64,000 nucleotides of DNA from Streptomyces sp. G-G2. Its GTDB lineage: Bacteria; Actinomycetota; Actinomycetes; Streptomycetales; Streptomycetaceae. The stretch spans positions 124,001 through 188,000 of the forward strand of contig NZ_JASISO010000006.1 in assembly GCF_030063135.1 (NCBI RefSeq), read 5' to 3'. The notes under the pieces are model-generated. The model was given only the letters and a program-made list of their open reading frames with translations, did not search any database and was not told the DNA's origin. A program made the translations under genes and the position numbers. Of this stretch, positions 1 to 9,320 are shown in pieces (the stretch's first letter is position 1; each line of letters begins with the position of its first letter).

Positions 1-370
1 GGCGCTGCTGGCGGACCGCGACCAGGAGCACGCGGAGCGCCGGGACACGGCGGAGCGGGAGCTGGCGGCCCGCGAGGCCGAGTGGGCGGCCCGGTACGCG
101 GAGCTGGAACGGCACGCGGAGGCGGGGCTGGCGGAGGCCCGCCGGGCGTCCGCGGAGCAGGAGGAGGCGGCCCGGCACGGCCAGGAGGACGCGGAGGCGC
201 GGGCGGCGGAGCTGCTGTCGGAGGCCGGGGTGCGGGAGGAGCGCACGGTGCGCGAGACGGAGCGGATCCTGCGGGAGCACGAGGCGGCGCGGGACGAGAT
301 GCGGGCGCACATGAACCACGTCCGCTCCAGCTTGGCGGCGCTCACGGGCCGGGCCCCGGCGGAGGGCTGA
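1..370 (+). CDS. C-terminal part of a coiled-coil protein (5' end outside window)
   Basis: The reading frame is open from the left edge (first full codon at base 2) to a TGA at 368, giving the last 122 residues. The fragment is almost entirely Ala, Glu, Arg and Leu in long charged heptad-like runs (for example RDTAERELAAREAEWAARYA), with no hydrophobic segment, so it should form a long coiled coil. Streptomyces has several such filament-like proteins, often annotated as cellulose-binding or Scy/FilP-like, but the fragment lacks the diagnostic N-terminus and I do not assign it to one. No start can be judged. The next gene is convergent, about 240 bases away. Confidence 0.7.
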   Translation, partial: ALLADRDQEHAERRDTAERELAAREAEWAARYAELERHAEAGLAEARRASAEQEEAARHGQEDAEARAAELLSEAGVREERTVRETERILREHEAARDEMRAHMNHVRSSLAALTGRAPAEG

Positions 371-610
371 GCCCGCCTGGGCCCGGCCGGTGTCAGCCCG
401 GCCGGTGTCAGCCCGGGTGGGGGCCGTCCGGCGGCAGGGTGGTCAGGAACGCGACCGCGCACCGGCGGGCGGCCGACCCGGCCCGGCGGCTCGCGGCGGA
501 GCCGGCCGAGGCGGTGGCGGACCTGCTGTCCGGCCTCCGGGTGACGGACGTGCGCGGGTGCGAGGGTGTGGAGTGCGCCCTGCTCTTCCTGCCGGGTCCG
601 GGCCGGGGCC

Positions 611-1612
611 CTACGGCCGCGCGACCGGCCGGTCGCCGGGCCCGGGGGCGGGCGGGGCAGCGGAATGGGACCCGTCGGCGGGGGCGGGCGCGGGGGCGAG
701 GTCGAGGTCCAAGTCGAGTCGGGGCGCGGGCTCGGGCGCGGGGCGCTGTGCCACGACCGTCGCCGCGGGCCGGTAGACGTACGGATCGCTGCGCAGGCCG
801 CGCGCCGTCACGTGCACGGTGACCGGCGTTCCGGGAGTGGTCACGGGGACCGGGAGGGGCAGGGTCAGCGCCCCGTCGGGGCCGAGTTCGGCGTCCGGCC
901 GGGTTTCGCCGTCGATGCTGACCTGGGCCTTGCCGTGGGTGGCGTCCGGGCCGAAGCCGCCGCCCTCGACGCGCAGCAGGCCGCCCTCGCGGGTGACCCG
1001 GGTGATGACGGGGTTGGGGCGGGTCGCCAGTTTGTTGACCAGGTAGACCCCGGCCGGGGCGCCGGTCAGCGCCCAGATCCCGGTGGGCAGCTTCGGCAGG
1101 CCCGCGCCGACGTCGGCCACGAAGAAGGCGGCGACGTAGAGCATCGTGACGACGCTGAAGGCGACGTACTGGAGGTCCATCAGGTCGGTCTGGCCGGAGT
1201 CGTTGGCGATGAGTTCGTTCATCGGCAGCTTCTGGGGGGCGCCCGCGGGCGGGGCGCCGGGCTCCGGCTTCTTCTCCGGCTTGAACAGGTGGCCGTTCTG
1301 CACGCGCACCCCGACCACGCCCTTGGCCCCGATCAGCGCCAGGTACGGGCCGCCGAGCAGCGGCAGGTAGACGCTGGTCAGGGACTGGAAGGGGTCGCGC
1401 GGCCCGCGGAACCAGCCGATGCCCTGGGTCAGTCCGTAGACGAGCAGCACCAGCAGCATCCACAGGAGCAGGCCGGTCCAGGCGGTGGCCAGGGTCTTGG
1501 ACGTGGACAGCCGGCCGTCGCGGCCGGTCACCAGTCCGGGACGGGCGCGCAGCGCCCAGTACCCCACGGCCAGCGCGGCCACGAGCGTCAGCACAGCGGG
1601 CAGCCAGGCCAT
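611..1612 (-). CDS. Multi-pass membrane protein with a soluble C-terminal IPT-like domain
   Basis: This is a 333-residue protein. The ATG at 1612 is preceded by a GGGGGA ribosome site. About five hydrophobic segments lie in the first 220 residues (beginning with MAWLPAVLTLVAALAVGYWA). A Gly/Pro-rich beta-type domain follows at about 220-300 with a pattern like IPT/TIG folds (LLRVEGGGFGPDATHGKAQV), and then a Pro/Ala-rich tail. I do not recognise a characterised family. The layout suggests a membrane-anchored protein with an Ig-like domain on one face. The frame is open for 30 codons further upstream, but those codons have no ribosome site and no membrane-protein character. Confidence 0.75.
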   Translation of the reverse strand: MAWLPAVLTLVAALAVGYWALRARPGLVTGRDGRLSTSKTLATAWTGLLLWMLLVLLVYGLTQGIGWFRGPRDPFQSLTSVYLPLLGGPYLALIGAKGVVGVRVQNGHLFKPEKKPEPGAPPAGAPQKLPMNELIANDSGQTDLMDLQYVAFSVVTMLYVAAFFVADVGAGLPKLPTGIWALTGAPAGVYLVNKLATRPNPVITRVTREGGLLRVEGGGFGPDATHGKAQVSIDGETRPDAELGPDGALTLPLPVPVTTPGTPVTVHVTARGLRSDPYVYRPAATVVAQRPAPEPAPRLDLDLDLAPAPAPADGSHSAAPPAPGPGDRPVARP

Positions 1613-1732
1613 GATCGTTCCCCCCGTTCCGGTCCCCCTACCGTGGTGTACCGCGCGGCCGGGTTCATGACAAGTGTGACGCGCCGGGGCGGCCGGAGCC
1701 ATCGATCCGCCGACGAAAGACCGCGCGGGCGC

Positions 1733-3481
1733 CTACGAAGCCCGCCGGCCCTCCCGCTCCTCCCGGCCCGCCCGCTCCTCCCGCTCCCGCGGTTCCGCCC
1801 GGTCCGCCCGGTCCTGGGCCTCCGTCAGCACCGGGAACCGGCGCGGCGCGAGGAGCAGCAGCACCAGCACCGCCGCCACCGCCGCCGCGCTCGCCCCCAG
1901 GTAGATGTGGTCCACGGCCGCCGCCACCGCGCCCCGCAGGTAGTCGACGGCCGCAGCCGGCAGCGACCCCGGATCCCGCAGGGCCCGGGATACGTCGTCC
2001 AGGTGGCCCGGCAGCCCGTCCATCGGCGCGTCGGCCAGCCGGGCCGCGATGGTGGCGTTGGCGACGGCCCCCAGCAGGGCGGCGCCGACGCTCTGCCCGA
2101 CCTGCCGGGAGAAGAGCACCGAGGCGGTGGTGGTGCCGCGCTCGGCCCAGCCCACGGTGGCCTGGACGCCGATCATCAGCGGCAGCTGGAACAGCCCGAG
2201 CGCGCAGCCGAGCAGCAGCATGACCAGTGCGGGCTGCCAGGGCTCGGCGTGCCGGGGGAGCAGGGTGAAGGAGAAGAGGATCGCGGCGGCGAGGGACATG
2301 CCGATGACGGCGCTGTCGCGGAAGCCGATGCGGCGGTAGACGTGCTGGCTGAACGCGGCGGATATGGGCCAGCTCAGGGTCATGGCGGACATGACGAACC
2401 CGGCGCCGACCGGGCCGAGCCCGAGGACGGCCTGGGCGTAGGTCGGCATGAACACCATCGGGGCCACCATCAGCAGGCCCAGCGCGGCCATCGCGAGGTT
2501 GACGGCGGCGATGGTGCGCCTGCGCCAGACCCAGCCCGGCAGGATCGGTTCCTCGGCCCGGCGTTCGACCCGGACCACCACCGCGGCCAGGGCGGCGCTC
2601 CCGGCGAACAGCCCCAGCGAGGGCGCGGACAGCCAGGGCCAGGCGACCCCGCCCTGCACCAGGGCGAACAGCAGCAGCCCACCGCAGGCGAACACGGCGA
2701 GGGCGCCCGCCCAGTCGGTCCGGCCCCGGGCGGCGGGGGCCCGTACCGGCTCGGTCAGGTGCCGGACGATCAGCAGCAGCGCGAGCCCGCCCAGCGGCAG
2801 GTTGATCAGGAAGATCCAGCGCCAGTCGGCGTAGGCGGCGAGCAGCCCGCCGATCGCGGGCCCCGCGACGGAGGAGGTGGCCCACACCGTGGACATCCGG
2901 GCCTGGATCCTCGGCCGTTCCTTCAGCGGGTACAGATCGGCGGCCAGGGTCTGCACCGTGCCCTGGAGGGCGCCGCCGCCGAGGCCCTGCACGATGCGGA
3001 AGGCGATCAGGGCGGCCATGTTCCAGGCGGCCGCGCACAGCAGCGAGCCGACCAGGAAGAGGGCGACGCCGAAGAGGAGTACGGGCTTGCGGCCGAAGGT
3101 GTCGGAGAGCTTCCCGTACACGGGGAGGGAGACGGTGACGGCGAGCAGGTAGCCGGAGAAGAGCCAGGAGAAGACGGAGAAGCCGCCGAGGTCACCGACG
3201 ATCTGCGGGACGGCGGTGGCGACGATGGTGCTGTCGAGGGCGACCAGGCCCATGGTGAGCATCAGCGCGGCGACCACGGCGGTACGCGGCCGGGCACGCG
3301 CCGCTCCGGCCGCCGCGGCCCCGCCGCCGCCCGCGGCCCCGCCGCCGTCGGCCGCCCCGGCGCCGTCCGCCGCCGCGCCTCCGTCGTCCCGCTCGGGGCC
3401 GCCGGCCCCCGCCGCGTCGGGGGCCGTACCGGCGCCCGTTCCCACGTCCCCCGTACCCACGAAGACCCTTTCACTGTGCAT
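1733..3481 (-). CDS. MFS drug exporter, DHA2 (EmrB/QacA-like) family
   Basis: This 582-residue transporter probably has 14 membrane helices and should export small hydrophobic compounds in exchange for protons. The first helix carries the DHA2 signature LDSTIVATAVPQI, and the loop between helices 2 and 3 carries the MFS motif A form GKLSDTFGRKP. A GPAIGG motif typical of drug antiporters follows. The first 60 residues are low-complexity Ala/Gly/Asp, and the ribosome site before the ATG at 3481 is weak, so the true start may be further in, nearer the first helix. No regulator gene is adjacent. The tail after the last helix is rich in Arg and Glu. Confidence 0.9.
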   Translation of the reverse strand: MHSERVFVGTGDVGTGAGTAPDAAGAGGPERDDGGAAADGAGAADGGGAAGGGGAAAAGAARARPRTAVVAALMLTMGLVALDSTIVATAVPQIVGDLGGFSVFSWLFSGYLLAVTVSLPVYGKLSDTFGRKPVLLFGVALFLVGSLLCAAAWNMAALIAFRIVQGLGGGALQGTVQTLAADLYPLKERPRIQARMSTVWATSSVAGPAIGGLLAAYADWRWIFLINLPLGGLALLLIVRHLTEPVRAPAARGRTDWAGALAVFACGGLLLFALVQGGVAWPWLSAPSLGLFAGSAALAAVVVRVERRAEEPILPGWVWRRRTIAAVNLAMAALGLLMVAPMVFMPTYAQAVLGLGPVGAGFVMSAMTLSWPISAAFSQHVYRRIGFRDSAVIGMSLAAAILFSFTLLPRHAEPWQPALVMLLLGCALGLFQLPLMIGVQATVGWAERGTTTASVLFSRQVGQSVGAALLGAVANATIAARLADAPMDGLPGHLDDVSRALRDPGSLPAAAVDYLRGAVAAAVDHIYLGASAAAVAAVLVLLLLAPRRFPVLTEAQDRADRAEPREREERAGREEREGRRAS

Positions 3482-3752
3482 CGATCGGCGGGAAACACCA
3501 TCTCACCGCGGCCCTGCCGGCGGTATCCCCCAGAGCGTCTCGCCCAAAGGGCGGACATCCCCTAGGGGTCGCTCCTCAGGAAGGCGCAGGGGCCTTTCGT
3601 CCCGACGGAGGAGGCCGGGGCCCTCCCCGGCTTCTTAACTGATTCTTACGGGCCGCGGGGGGCGGCTCCCACGGGGGTGGGGCAGCCCCTCCCCGTGGAC
3701 ACGTCGCGCGCCGCGGCGACACGCGGTGCGCACACCAACCGAGGAGAACGCC

Positions 3753-4571
3753 GTGACAACCGCAATGACCGATACCCGGCACGGGGGCGCTGGAGGGCAT
3801 GTGGCCGTCGCGGCGCGAGCTCGGCAGGTCGTGAAGGCCTACGGCACGGGCGAGACCCGCGTGGTCGCCCTCGACGGGGTCGACGTGGACATCCACCGGG
3901 GCCGGTTCACCGCGATCATGGGCCCCTCGGGGTCCGGCAAGTCCACGCTCATGCACTGCCTCGCGGGCCTCGACACGGTCAGCAGCGGCCGGATCTTCCT
4001 GGACGAGACCGAGATCACCGGCCTCAAGGACAAGAAGCTCACCCAGCTGCGCCGCGACCGGATCGGCTTCATCTTCCAGGCGTTCAACCTGCTGCCCACC
4101 CTGAACGCGCTGGAGAACATCACGCTCCCCATGGACATCGCGGGCCGCAGGCCCGACGCGCAGTGGCTGGACCAGGTCGTGGAGACGGTCGGCCTCTCGG
4201 ACCGCCTCGGCCACCGTCCGACCCAGCTCTCCGGCGGCCAGCAGCAGCGCGTGGCGGTCGCCCGCGCCCTGGCCGCGCGCCCCGAGATCATCTTCGGCGA
4301 CGAGCCGACCGGGAACCTGGACTCGCGGGCCGGCGCCGAGGTGCTCGGCTTCCTGCGCCGCTCGGTCGACGAGCTGGGCCAGACCATCGTGATGGTCACC
4401 CACGACCCGGTCGCCGCCTCCTACGCGGACCGGGTGCTCTACCTCGCCGACGGCCGGATCGTGGACGAGATGTTCGACCCGACCGCCGAGCGGGTCCTCG
4501 ACCGGATGCTGGGCTTCGCCGGGGGACACCCCCAGAGTCCCGACTTCGACGCGCGCGGGCGGACGTCATGA
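3753..4571 (+). CDS. ABC transporter ATP-binding protein (MacB/LolD type)
   Basis: This 272-residue ATPase should power the permease encoded directly downstream. It has Walker A GPSGSGKST, Q-loop region FIFQAFNLLP, signature LSGGQQQRVAVARAL, Walker B IIFGDEPT and the switch His in VTHD. I chose the GTG at 3753 because GAGGAG lies six bases upstream; an upstream in-frame GTG at 3726 has no ribosome site. The stop overlaps the next start (ATGA), so the two are translationally coupled. It is strikingly similar to the ATPase at 42150-42923, with long identical stretches around Walker A and B, so the two pairs are paralogous. Confidence 0.95.
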   Translation: MTTAMTDTRHGGAGGHVAVAARARQVVKAYGTGETRVVALDGVDVDIHRGRFTAIMGPSGSGKSTLMHCLAGLDTVSSGRIFLDETEITGLKDKKLTQLRRDRIGFIFQAFNLLPTLNALENITLPMDIAGRRPDAQWLDQVVETVGLSDRLGHRPTQLSGGQQQRVAVARALAARPEIIFGDEPTGNLDSRAGAEVLGFLRRSVDELGQTIVMVTHDPVAASYADRVLYLADGRIVDEMFDPTAERVLDRMLGFAGGHPQSPDFDARGRTS

Positions 4572-7141
4572 CCGTCCTCAAGACCTCGCTGCGCAACTTC
4601 GCCGCGCACAAGGGGCGGATGGCGCTCTCCGCGATCGCCGTCCTGCTCTCCGTCGCCTTCGTCTGCGGCACCCTCGTGTTCACCGACACCATGAACACCA
4701 CCTTCGACAAGCTCTTCGCGGTCACCAGCGCGGACGTCACCGTCAGCCCCAAGGAGGCCGACGACGGCGGCAGCCGGCAGAGCGGCCGCCCCGACGCGCT
4801 GCCCGGCTCCGCCGTCGAGCAGGTCAAGAAGGTCGAGGGCGTCCGGTCCGCCGAGGGCGGCGTCCTATCGACGGCCGTCACGGTGGTCGACGCCAAGAAC
4901 GAGAACATGGGCTCGACGACCGGCGCCCCGACCATCGCGGGCAGCTGGAACGACAGCGAACTCACGTCCATGAAGATCACCTCGGGCCACGCGCCGCGCG
5001 GACCCGCCGAGGTGATGGTCGACGCCGACACGGCGAAGAAGCACCACTTGGCCCTCGGTGACGAGCTGCGCACCATCGCCATCACCGGCGACATCCGCGC
5101 GAAGATCACCGGCATCGCCTCCTTCACGGTCACCAACCCGGGCGCGGCGATCGTCTACTTCGACACCGCCACCGCCCAGCAGGGCCTGATCGGCACCCCC
5201 GGTGCCTTCACCCACATCAACGTGGCCGCCGAGGAGGGGGTCAGCGACGAGCAGCTCAAGGCGAACATCGCCACCGCGGTCGGCGCGGGCACGTACACGC
5301 TGCGGACCGCCAAGGAGGCCGCGGACTCCGGCCGCAAGGACGTCGGTTCCTTCCTCGACGTCATGAAGTACGTGATGCTCGGCTTCGCCGGGATCGCGTT
5401 CCTCGTCGGCATCTTCCTGATCTTCAACACCTTCTCGATGCTGGTCGCCCAGCGCACCCGCGAGATCGGCCTGATGCGCGCCATCGGGGCCGACCGCAAG
5501 CAGCTCAACCGGTCCGTGCTCATCGAGGCCTTCCTGCTGGGTGTCGTCGGCTCGGTCCTCGGGGTCGGCGCGGGCGTGGGCCTGGCCGTCGGCCTGATGA
5601 AGCTCATGGGCCAGATGGGCATGCACCTGTCCACCGACGACCTGACGGTGCTGTGGACCACCCCGGTCCTCGGTGTCGCCCTCGGTGTCCTCGTCACCGT
5701 CGTCGCCGCCTACCTCCCGGCCCGCCGGGCGGGCAGGGTCTCCCCGATGGCCGCCCTGCGCGACGCCGGTACCCCCGGCGACCGCAAGGCGGGCCGGGTC
5801 CGCGCCGTACTGGGCCTGGTCCTGACCGGTGTCGGCGCCGCCGCCCTGTTCGCCGCCGCGGCCGCCGACAAGGCGGCCACCGGCTCGCTGTGGCTCGGGC
5901 TCGGCGTGGTCCTCTCCCTGATCGGGTTCATCGTGATCGGCCCGCTGCTGGCGGGCGCCGTGGTCAAGGTGCTCTCCGGCGCGGTCCTGCGGCCCTTCGG
6001 TTCCGTCGGCCGCCTCGCCGAGCGCAACGCGCTGCGCAATCCGCGGCGTACGGGCGCCACCGCCGCCGCGCTGATGATCGGACTGGCCCTGGTCGCCTGC
6101 CTGTCGGTGGTCGGCTCCTCGATGGTGGCCTCCGCCACCGGCGAACTCGACCGCTCGGTCGGCGCCGACTTCATCATCCAGTCGGAGACCGGCCAGCCGG
6201 TGCTGCCCCAGGCCGAGAAGGCGCTGCGATCGGTCCCCGACATCGACCACGTCACCTCGTACAAGATCCTCGGCGCCAGGCTGACCACCCCCGACGGCAG
6301 GACCGGGGACGGGGAACTGGCCGCCGCCGACCCGACGTACGCGCAGGACCTGCGCAAGAAGACCGTCGCCGGTGAACTGTCGGCCGCGTACGGGAAGAAC
6401 GCCATGTCGGTCGGCCGGGCCTTCGCGACCGAGCACGGCCTGAAGACCGGCGACGAGCTGACGGTGGCCTTCACCCTGGGCGGCAGCGCCAAGCTGAGGA
6501 TCGCGGCCATCACCTCGGACGAGGGCAGCATCGACACGGGCGTGATGTACACGAACGTCGCGACGGCCGCCCAGTACGTCCCGGCGGACAGGATGCCGCA
6601 GAACGCGATCATGTTCGCCAAGGCCAAGGACGGCAAGCAGCAAGCCGCCTACAGCGCCATGAAGGACGCGATGGCCGCGTACCCGCAGTACCAGGTGCGC
6701 AACCAGAGCGACTTCAAGAAGAACCTCAAGGACCAGGTCGGCCAACTGCTCAACATGGTCTACGGCCTGCTCGCCCTCGCGATCGTCGTCGCGGTCCTGG
6801 GCGTCGTGAACACCCTCGCCCTCTCGGTGGTCGAGCGGACCCGCGAGATCGGCCTGATGCGCGCCATCGGCCTCTCCCGCCGCCAGCTGCGCCGCATGAT
6901 CCGCCTGGAGTCGGTGGTCATCGCCCTCTTCGGCGCGCTGCTCGGCCTCGGCCTGGGCATGGGCTGGGGCGTCGCCGGACAGCAACTGCTGGCCCTCCAG
7001 GGGCTGAAGGTGCTGGAGATCCCGTGGCCGACGATCCTGGGCGTCTTCGCCGGATCGGCGTTCGTGGGCCTGTTCGCCGCCCTGGTCCCGGCCTTCCGGG
7101 CGGGCCGGATGAACATCCTGAACGCGATCGGCAGCGAGTGA
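4568..7141 (+). CDS. ABC transporter permease, FtsX/MacB family, duplicated
   Basis: This 857-residue permease partners the ATPase that overlaps its start. An N-terminal helix (residues about 18-40) is followed by a large extracytoplasmic domain and three helices ending near 395. A second half then repeats the scheme: one helix, an external domain, and three helices at the C-terminus. The FtsX hallmark RTREIGLMRAIG occurs twice, once per half, which shows an internal duplication. The family moves lipids, lipoproteins or peptides, or transmits mechanical force across the envelope, rather than importing solutes. The substrate cannot be told from sequence. The ATG at 4568 overlaps the upstream stop. 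Confidence 0.93.
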   Translation: MTVLKTSLRNFAAHKGRMALSAIAVLLSVAFVCGTLVFTDTMNTTFDKLFAVTSADVTVSPKEADDGGSRQSGRPDALPGSAVEQVKKVEGVRSAEGGVLSTAVTVVDAKNENMGSTTGAPTIAGSWNDSELTSMKITSGHAPRGPAEVMVDADTAKKHHLALGDELRTIAITGDIRAKITGIASFTVTNPGAAIVYFDTATAQQGLIGTPGAFTHINVAAEEGVSDEQLKANIATAVGAGTYTLRTAKEAADSGRKDVGSFLDVMKYVMLGFAGIAFLVGIFLIFNTFSMLVAQRTREIGLMRAIGADRKQLNRSVLIEAFLLGVVGSVLGVGAGVGLAVGLMKLMGQMGMHLSTDDLTVLWTTPVLGVALGVLVTVVAAYLPARRAGRVSPMAALRDAGTPGDRKAGRVRAVLGLVLTGVGAAALFAAAAADKAATGSLWLGLGVVLSLIGFIVIGPLLAGAVVKVLSGAVLRPFGSVGRLAERNALRNPRRTGATAAALMIGLALVACLSVVGSSMVASATGELDRSVGADFIIQSETGQPVLPQAEKALRSVPDIDHVTSYKILGARLTTPDGRTGDGELAAADPTYAQDLRKKTVAGELSAAYGKNAMSVGRAFATEHGLKTGDELTVAFTLGGSAKLRIAAITSDEGSIDTGVMYTNVATAAQYVPADRMPQNAIMFAKAKDGKQQAAYSAMKDAMAAYPQYQVRNQSDFKKNLKDQVGQLLNMVYGLLALAIVVAVLGVVNTLALSVVERTREIGLMRAIGLSRRQLRRMIRLESVVIALFGALLGLGLGMGWGVAGQQLLALQGLKVLEIPWPTILGVFAGSAFVGLFAALVPAFRAGRMNILNAIGSE

Positions 7142-7159
7142 GGTGAGGCCGGGGCGGGG

Positions 7160-7208
7160 CCCCCGTCCCGGGGGCCCCCGTCCCGGGGGCCGCCGTCCCT
7201 GGGGGCCG
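7160..7208. repeat. 15-bp GC-only tandem repeat
   Basis: Three consecutive 15-bp units of the form CCCCCGTCCCGGGGG lie just after the permease stop, the last with two changes. The C5/G5 blocks can fold into strong hairpins, so the repeat could act as a transcription stop between the two convergent genes. No T-run follows. Confidence 0.6.
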
Positions 7209-7257
7209 CGGCACGCCAGTGGGGCCGCGGAACGCCCGCCACCCGCCACCCGCCGCG

Positions 7258-8703
7258 TTACGGCACGCGGCGCATCAGCACGAACCCGGCGGCCTCGTCC
7301 GCCCGCACGAACTCCGCGCCCGGGTGCAGCTGCCGGGCGTAGTCGCGCGGGTCGCCCACCCAGCCGGAGGAGTTGTCGAAGACGATCCAGTCGGGCACCA
7401 GCCCCCGGGTGCCGCCGATCCACAAGACCCGGCAGCGCGAGGTCAGCCGGGCGATCGGCGCCATGTCCGCCTCCACGCTCGCCCCGTCAGGGACACGGGC
7501 GAAGAGCCGCTCGGCGAGGACGGCCCGCTCGGGGATCCGGTAGGTGTCCGGCTCGGCCAGCCGGGCCGACGGCAGCGTGGTCGCGCCCAGCGTGAGCGCG
7601 CTCGCCAGGGTGGCGGCGGGCAGTTGGAGGGCGTACGCGCGCAGCCACGGACGCCGGTCGCGGCGGCTGCGGTCCACCGCGTCCACGAGCGCCAGCGCGA
7701 GGACCGGCATCAGAACCGCGCTGTAGTGCCAGTCGGCGGACCAGTAGTGCGGGTCCCCGGACAGGAACCGCCAGCCGAGGGTGGGCACGGCCACCAGCAG
7801 CAGCGGTGAGCGCAGGGCCAGCAGGCCGGTGGTGGGGATCAGCAGCCAGCCGAGGGTGGCGAGCTTGACGTCGAGGCCGCCGGTCAGGGCCGCCGCCGGG
7901 CTCTCGCCCGTCACCTTGTCCCAGTAGTCGTAACCGCCGCCCGTGTTGAAGGAGGGGATGACGACGCTGAAGACCAGGGCGGTCACGGCGGCCCCGAGGA
8001 CGGCGGCCCCGACGGCGAGCCGGGCCGTGCGCCGATCGCCGTCACGCCCGGCCCGCCAGGCGCTCAGGCAGGCCAGCGCGGCCAGGGTGAGCCCGAGGTC
8101 CTCCTTGACCAGGACCAGCGGCAGCGCCCACAGCAGCGCGGCCCGCCCGCGCCCCCGCAGCAGCGCCTCCAGGGCGAAGGCGATCAGCGGGACCGCGAAG
8201 CAGATCTCGTGGAAGTCGAACTCGACGGCCCGCTGGACCCCCCACGACAGGCCGTACCCCGCCCCGACCGCGAACCCGCGCGCCCGCCCCAGCAGCCGGA
8301 TCCCGGCCCGGGTGACCGGGACGGCGGAGAGCGCGAACAGCGCGGCCTGGGCGACGAGCAGGGTGACCGGGGTCGGGAAGAGCCGGTAGAAGGGCGCGAG
8401 GAGTGCGGTGACCGGGCTGAAGTGGTCGCCCAGGACGTTGGCGCCGGGGCCCTTGAGGTCGACCACGGGCGCCCGCAGGTGCGCGTAGGCCCGGACCGCC
8501 TGCTCGAATATGCCCAGGTCCCAGGACATGGTTTCCAGGCGGCGGTAGCGCAGGACCGAGATCAGGGCGTAGCCGGTGAAGAGGACCCCGGCCAGCAGGT
8601 ACGGAGCCCAGCGCTCCACCCGCCGCGCCCCGCCCCCGGGACCGGGCGGGGCGGGCGCCCGTACGGCGGTGCGCGGCCGGGGCGGCGCCTGGAGGGCGGT
8701 CAC
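7258..8703 (-). CDS. DUF2079-family integral membrane protein
   Basis: This is a 481-residue polytopic protein of about 10-12 hydrophobic segments. It resembles the DUF2079 family, which looks like lipid-linked sugar glycosyltransferases of the GT-C fold. The characteristic early region is present (residues about 55-95, with MSWDLGIFEQ followed by LGDHFSP). The GTG at 8703 overlaps the TGA of the upstream gene (GTGA), which sets the start; a longer frame upstream is only the shadow of that gene. The coupling to a sigma-factor gene pair is positional only. The function in this organism is unknown. Confidence 0.85.
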   Translation of the reverse strand: MTALQAPPRPRTAVRAPAPPGPGGGARRVERWAPYLLAGVLFTGYALISVLRYRRLETMSWDLGIFEQAVRAYAHLRAPVVDLKGPGANVLGDHFSPVTALLAPFYRLFPTPVTLLVAQAALFALSAVPVTRAGIRLLGRARGFAVGAGYGLSWGVQRAVEFDFHEICFAVPLIAFALEALLRGRGRAALLWALPLVLVKEDLGLTLAALACLSAWRAGRDGDRRTARLAVGAAVLGAAVTALVFSVVIPSFNTGGGYDYWDKVTGESPAAALTGGLDVKLATLGWLLIPTTGLLALRSPLLLVAVPTLGWRFLSGDPHYWSADWHYSAVLMPVLALALVDAVDRSRRDRRPWLRAYALQLPAATLASALTLGATTLPSARLAEPDTYRIPERAVLAERLFARVPDGASVEADMAPIARLTSRCRVLWIGGTRGLVPDWIVFDNSSGWVGDPRDYARQLHPGAEFVRADEAAGFVLMRRVP

Positions 8704-9320
8704 CGCAGCGGGCTCTCGGAGACCGGGCCGCCGGATCCCGCGGGGGACCCCGAGCGCCGAGGGGCGGAGGCCCCGGAGAAGGAGCCGTCCGGGGACCCGT
8801 CCACGCCCCAGGACCCGCTCACCCCCGGACGGGGCGGCGACGGGGTCGGGGTGACGCCCGCTCCGCCGTCGCTCGGGAAGACCGACCCGGACGAGACGCC
8901 GGAGCCCGGCGCCGGGACCGTGGACGGGCTCACCGGCGGTCCCGTCCGAGCCCCCGAGGACCCGGAACCGCGGGAGGGGGTCACGTCGCCCCGGGGCGCG
9001 GAGGGCGCGGCGGGGGGCGTGTCGCGCCGGCCCGGGCCGGAGCCGAGGTCGACGGCCGCGAGGGCGCCGCCCGCGCCCAGCACGCACACCGCGCAGGCGG
9101 CCGCGGCGGCCAGCCGGCGGCGGTGGCGCCGGGCGCCGCGCTCGGCGACGACCGCCACCGGCGCGGCCGCCGCCCGCCGCCCGCCGTCACCCGCGGCGCG
9201 CTTGAGGGCGGCGCCGAGCAGCTCGTCGTACGCGGGGGAGCCGGGAGAACCGGGAGAACCGGGAGAACCGGGGGAGCCGGCGGAACCGGCGGAACCGGGG
9301 AAGTCGGGCGAGTCACTCAC
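8700..9320 (-). CDS. Single-span membrane protein encoded with a sigma factor (possible anti-sigma partner)
   Basis: This 206-residue protein has an N-terminal soluble segment of about 60 residues that starts with a Gly-Ser-Pro repeat. A basic stretch leads into one hydrophobic helix (LAAAAACAVCVLGAGGALAA), followed by a Pro/Ser/Gly-rich low-complexity exterior. The GTG start overlaps the end of the sigma gene by eight bases and has GAGGAGG upstream inside that gene. The topology and coupling fit the anti-sigma or sigma-accessory proteins often paired with SigE-family ECF factors. No zinc-binding anti-sigma motif (HxxxCxxC) is visible, so the role is inferred from context. Confidence 0.75.
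   Translation of the reverse strand: MSDSPDFPGSAGSAGSPGSPGSPGSPGSPAYDELLGAALKRAAGDGGRRAAAAPVAVVAERGARRHRRRLAAAAACAVCVLGAGGALAAVDLGSGPGRRDTPPAAPSAPRGDVTPSRGSGSSGARTGPPVSPSTVPAPGSGVSSGSVFPSDGGAGVTPTPSPPRPGVSGSWGVDGSPDGSFSGASAPRRSGSPAGSGGPVSESPLR
9236..9300 (-). repeat. 9-bp tandem repeat encoding Gly-Ser-Pro/Ala units
   Basis: The N-terminus of the sigma-partner protein is built from about seven 9-bp units (CCGGGAGAA on the plus strand, with variants) that encode GSP or GSA tripeptides. Such a repeat can change length by slippage without breaking the frame. Confidence 0.75.

Noticed and set aside
371..610. Plus- and minus-strand frames between the first two genes
   Set aside because: They are GC-rich open frames without ribosome sites or recognisable motifs. 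Two short direct repeats (GGCCGGTGTCAGCCC) are visible, but nothing supports a gene.
408..1463. Long minus-strand frame of about 350 codons
   Set aside because: It is an Arg/Pro/Gly-rich shadow of the membrane-protein gene in another frame.
566..3565. A 999-codon plus-strand frame
   Set aside because: It is the antisense of the membrane protein and MFS genes; composition is Gly/Gln/His/Asp-rich, typical of shadow frames in high-GC DNA.
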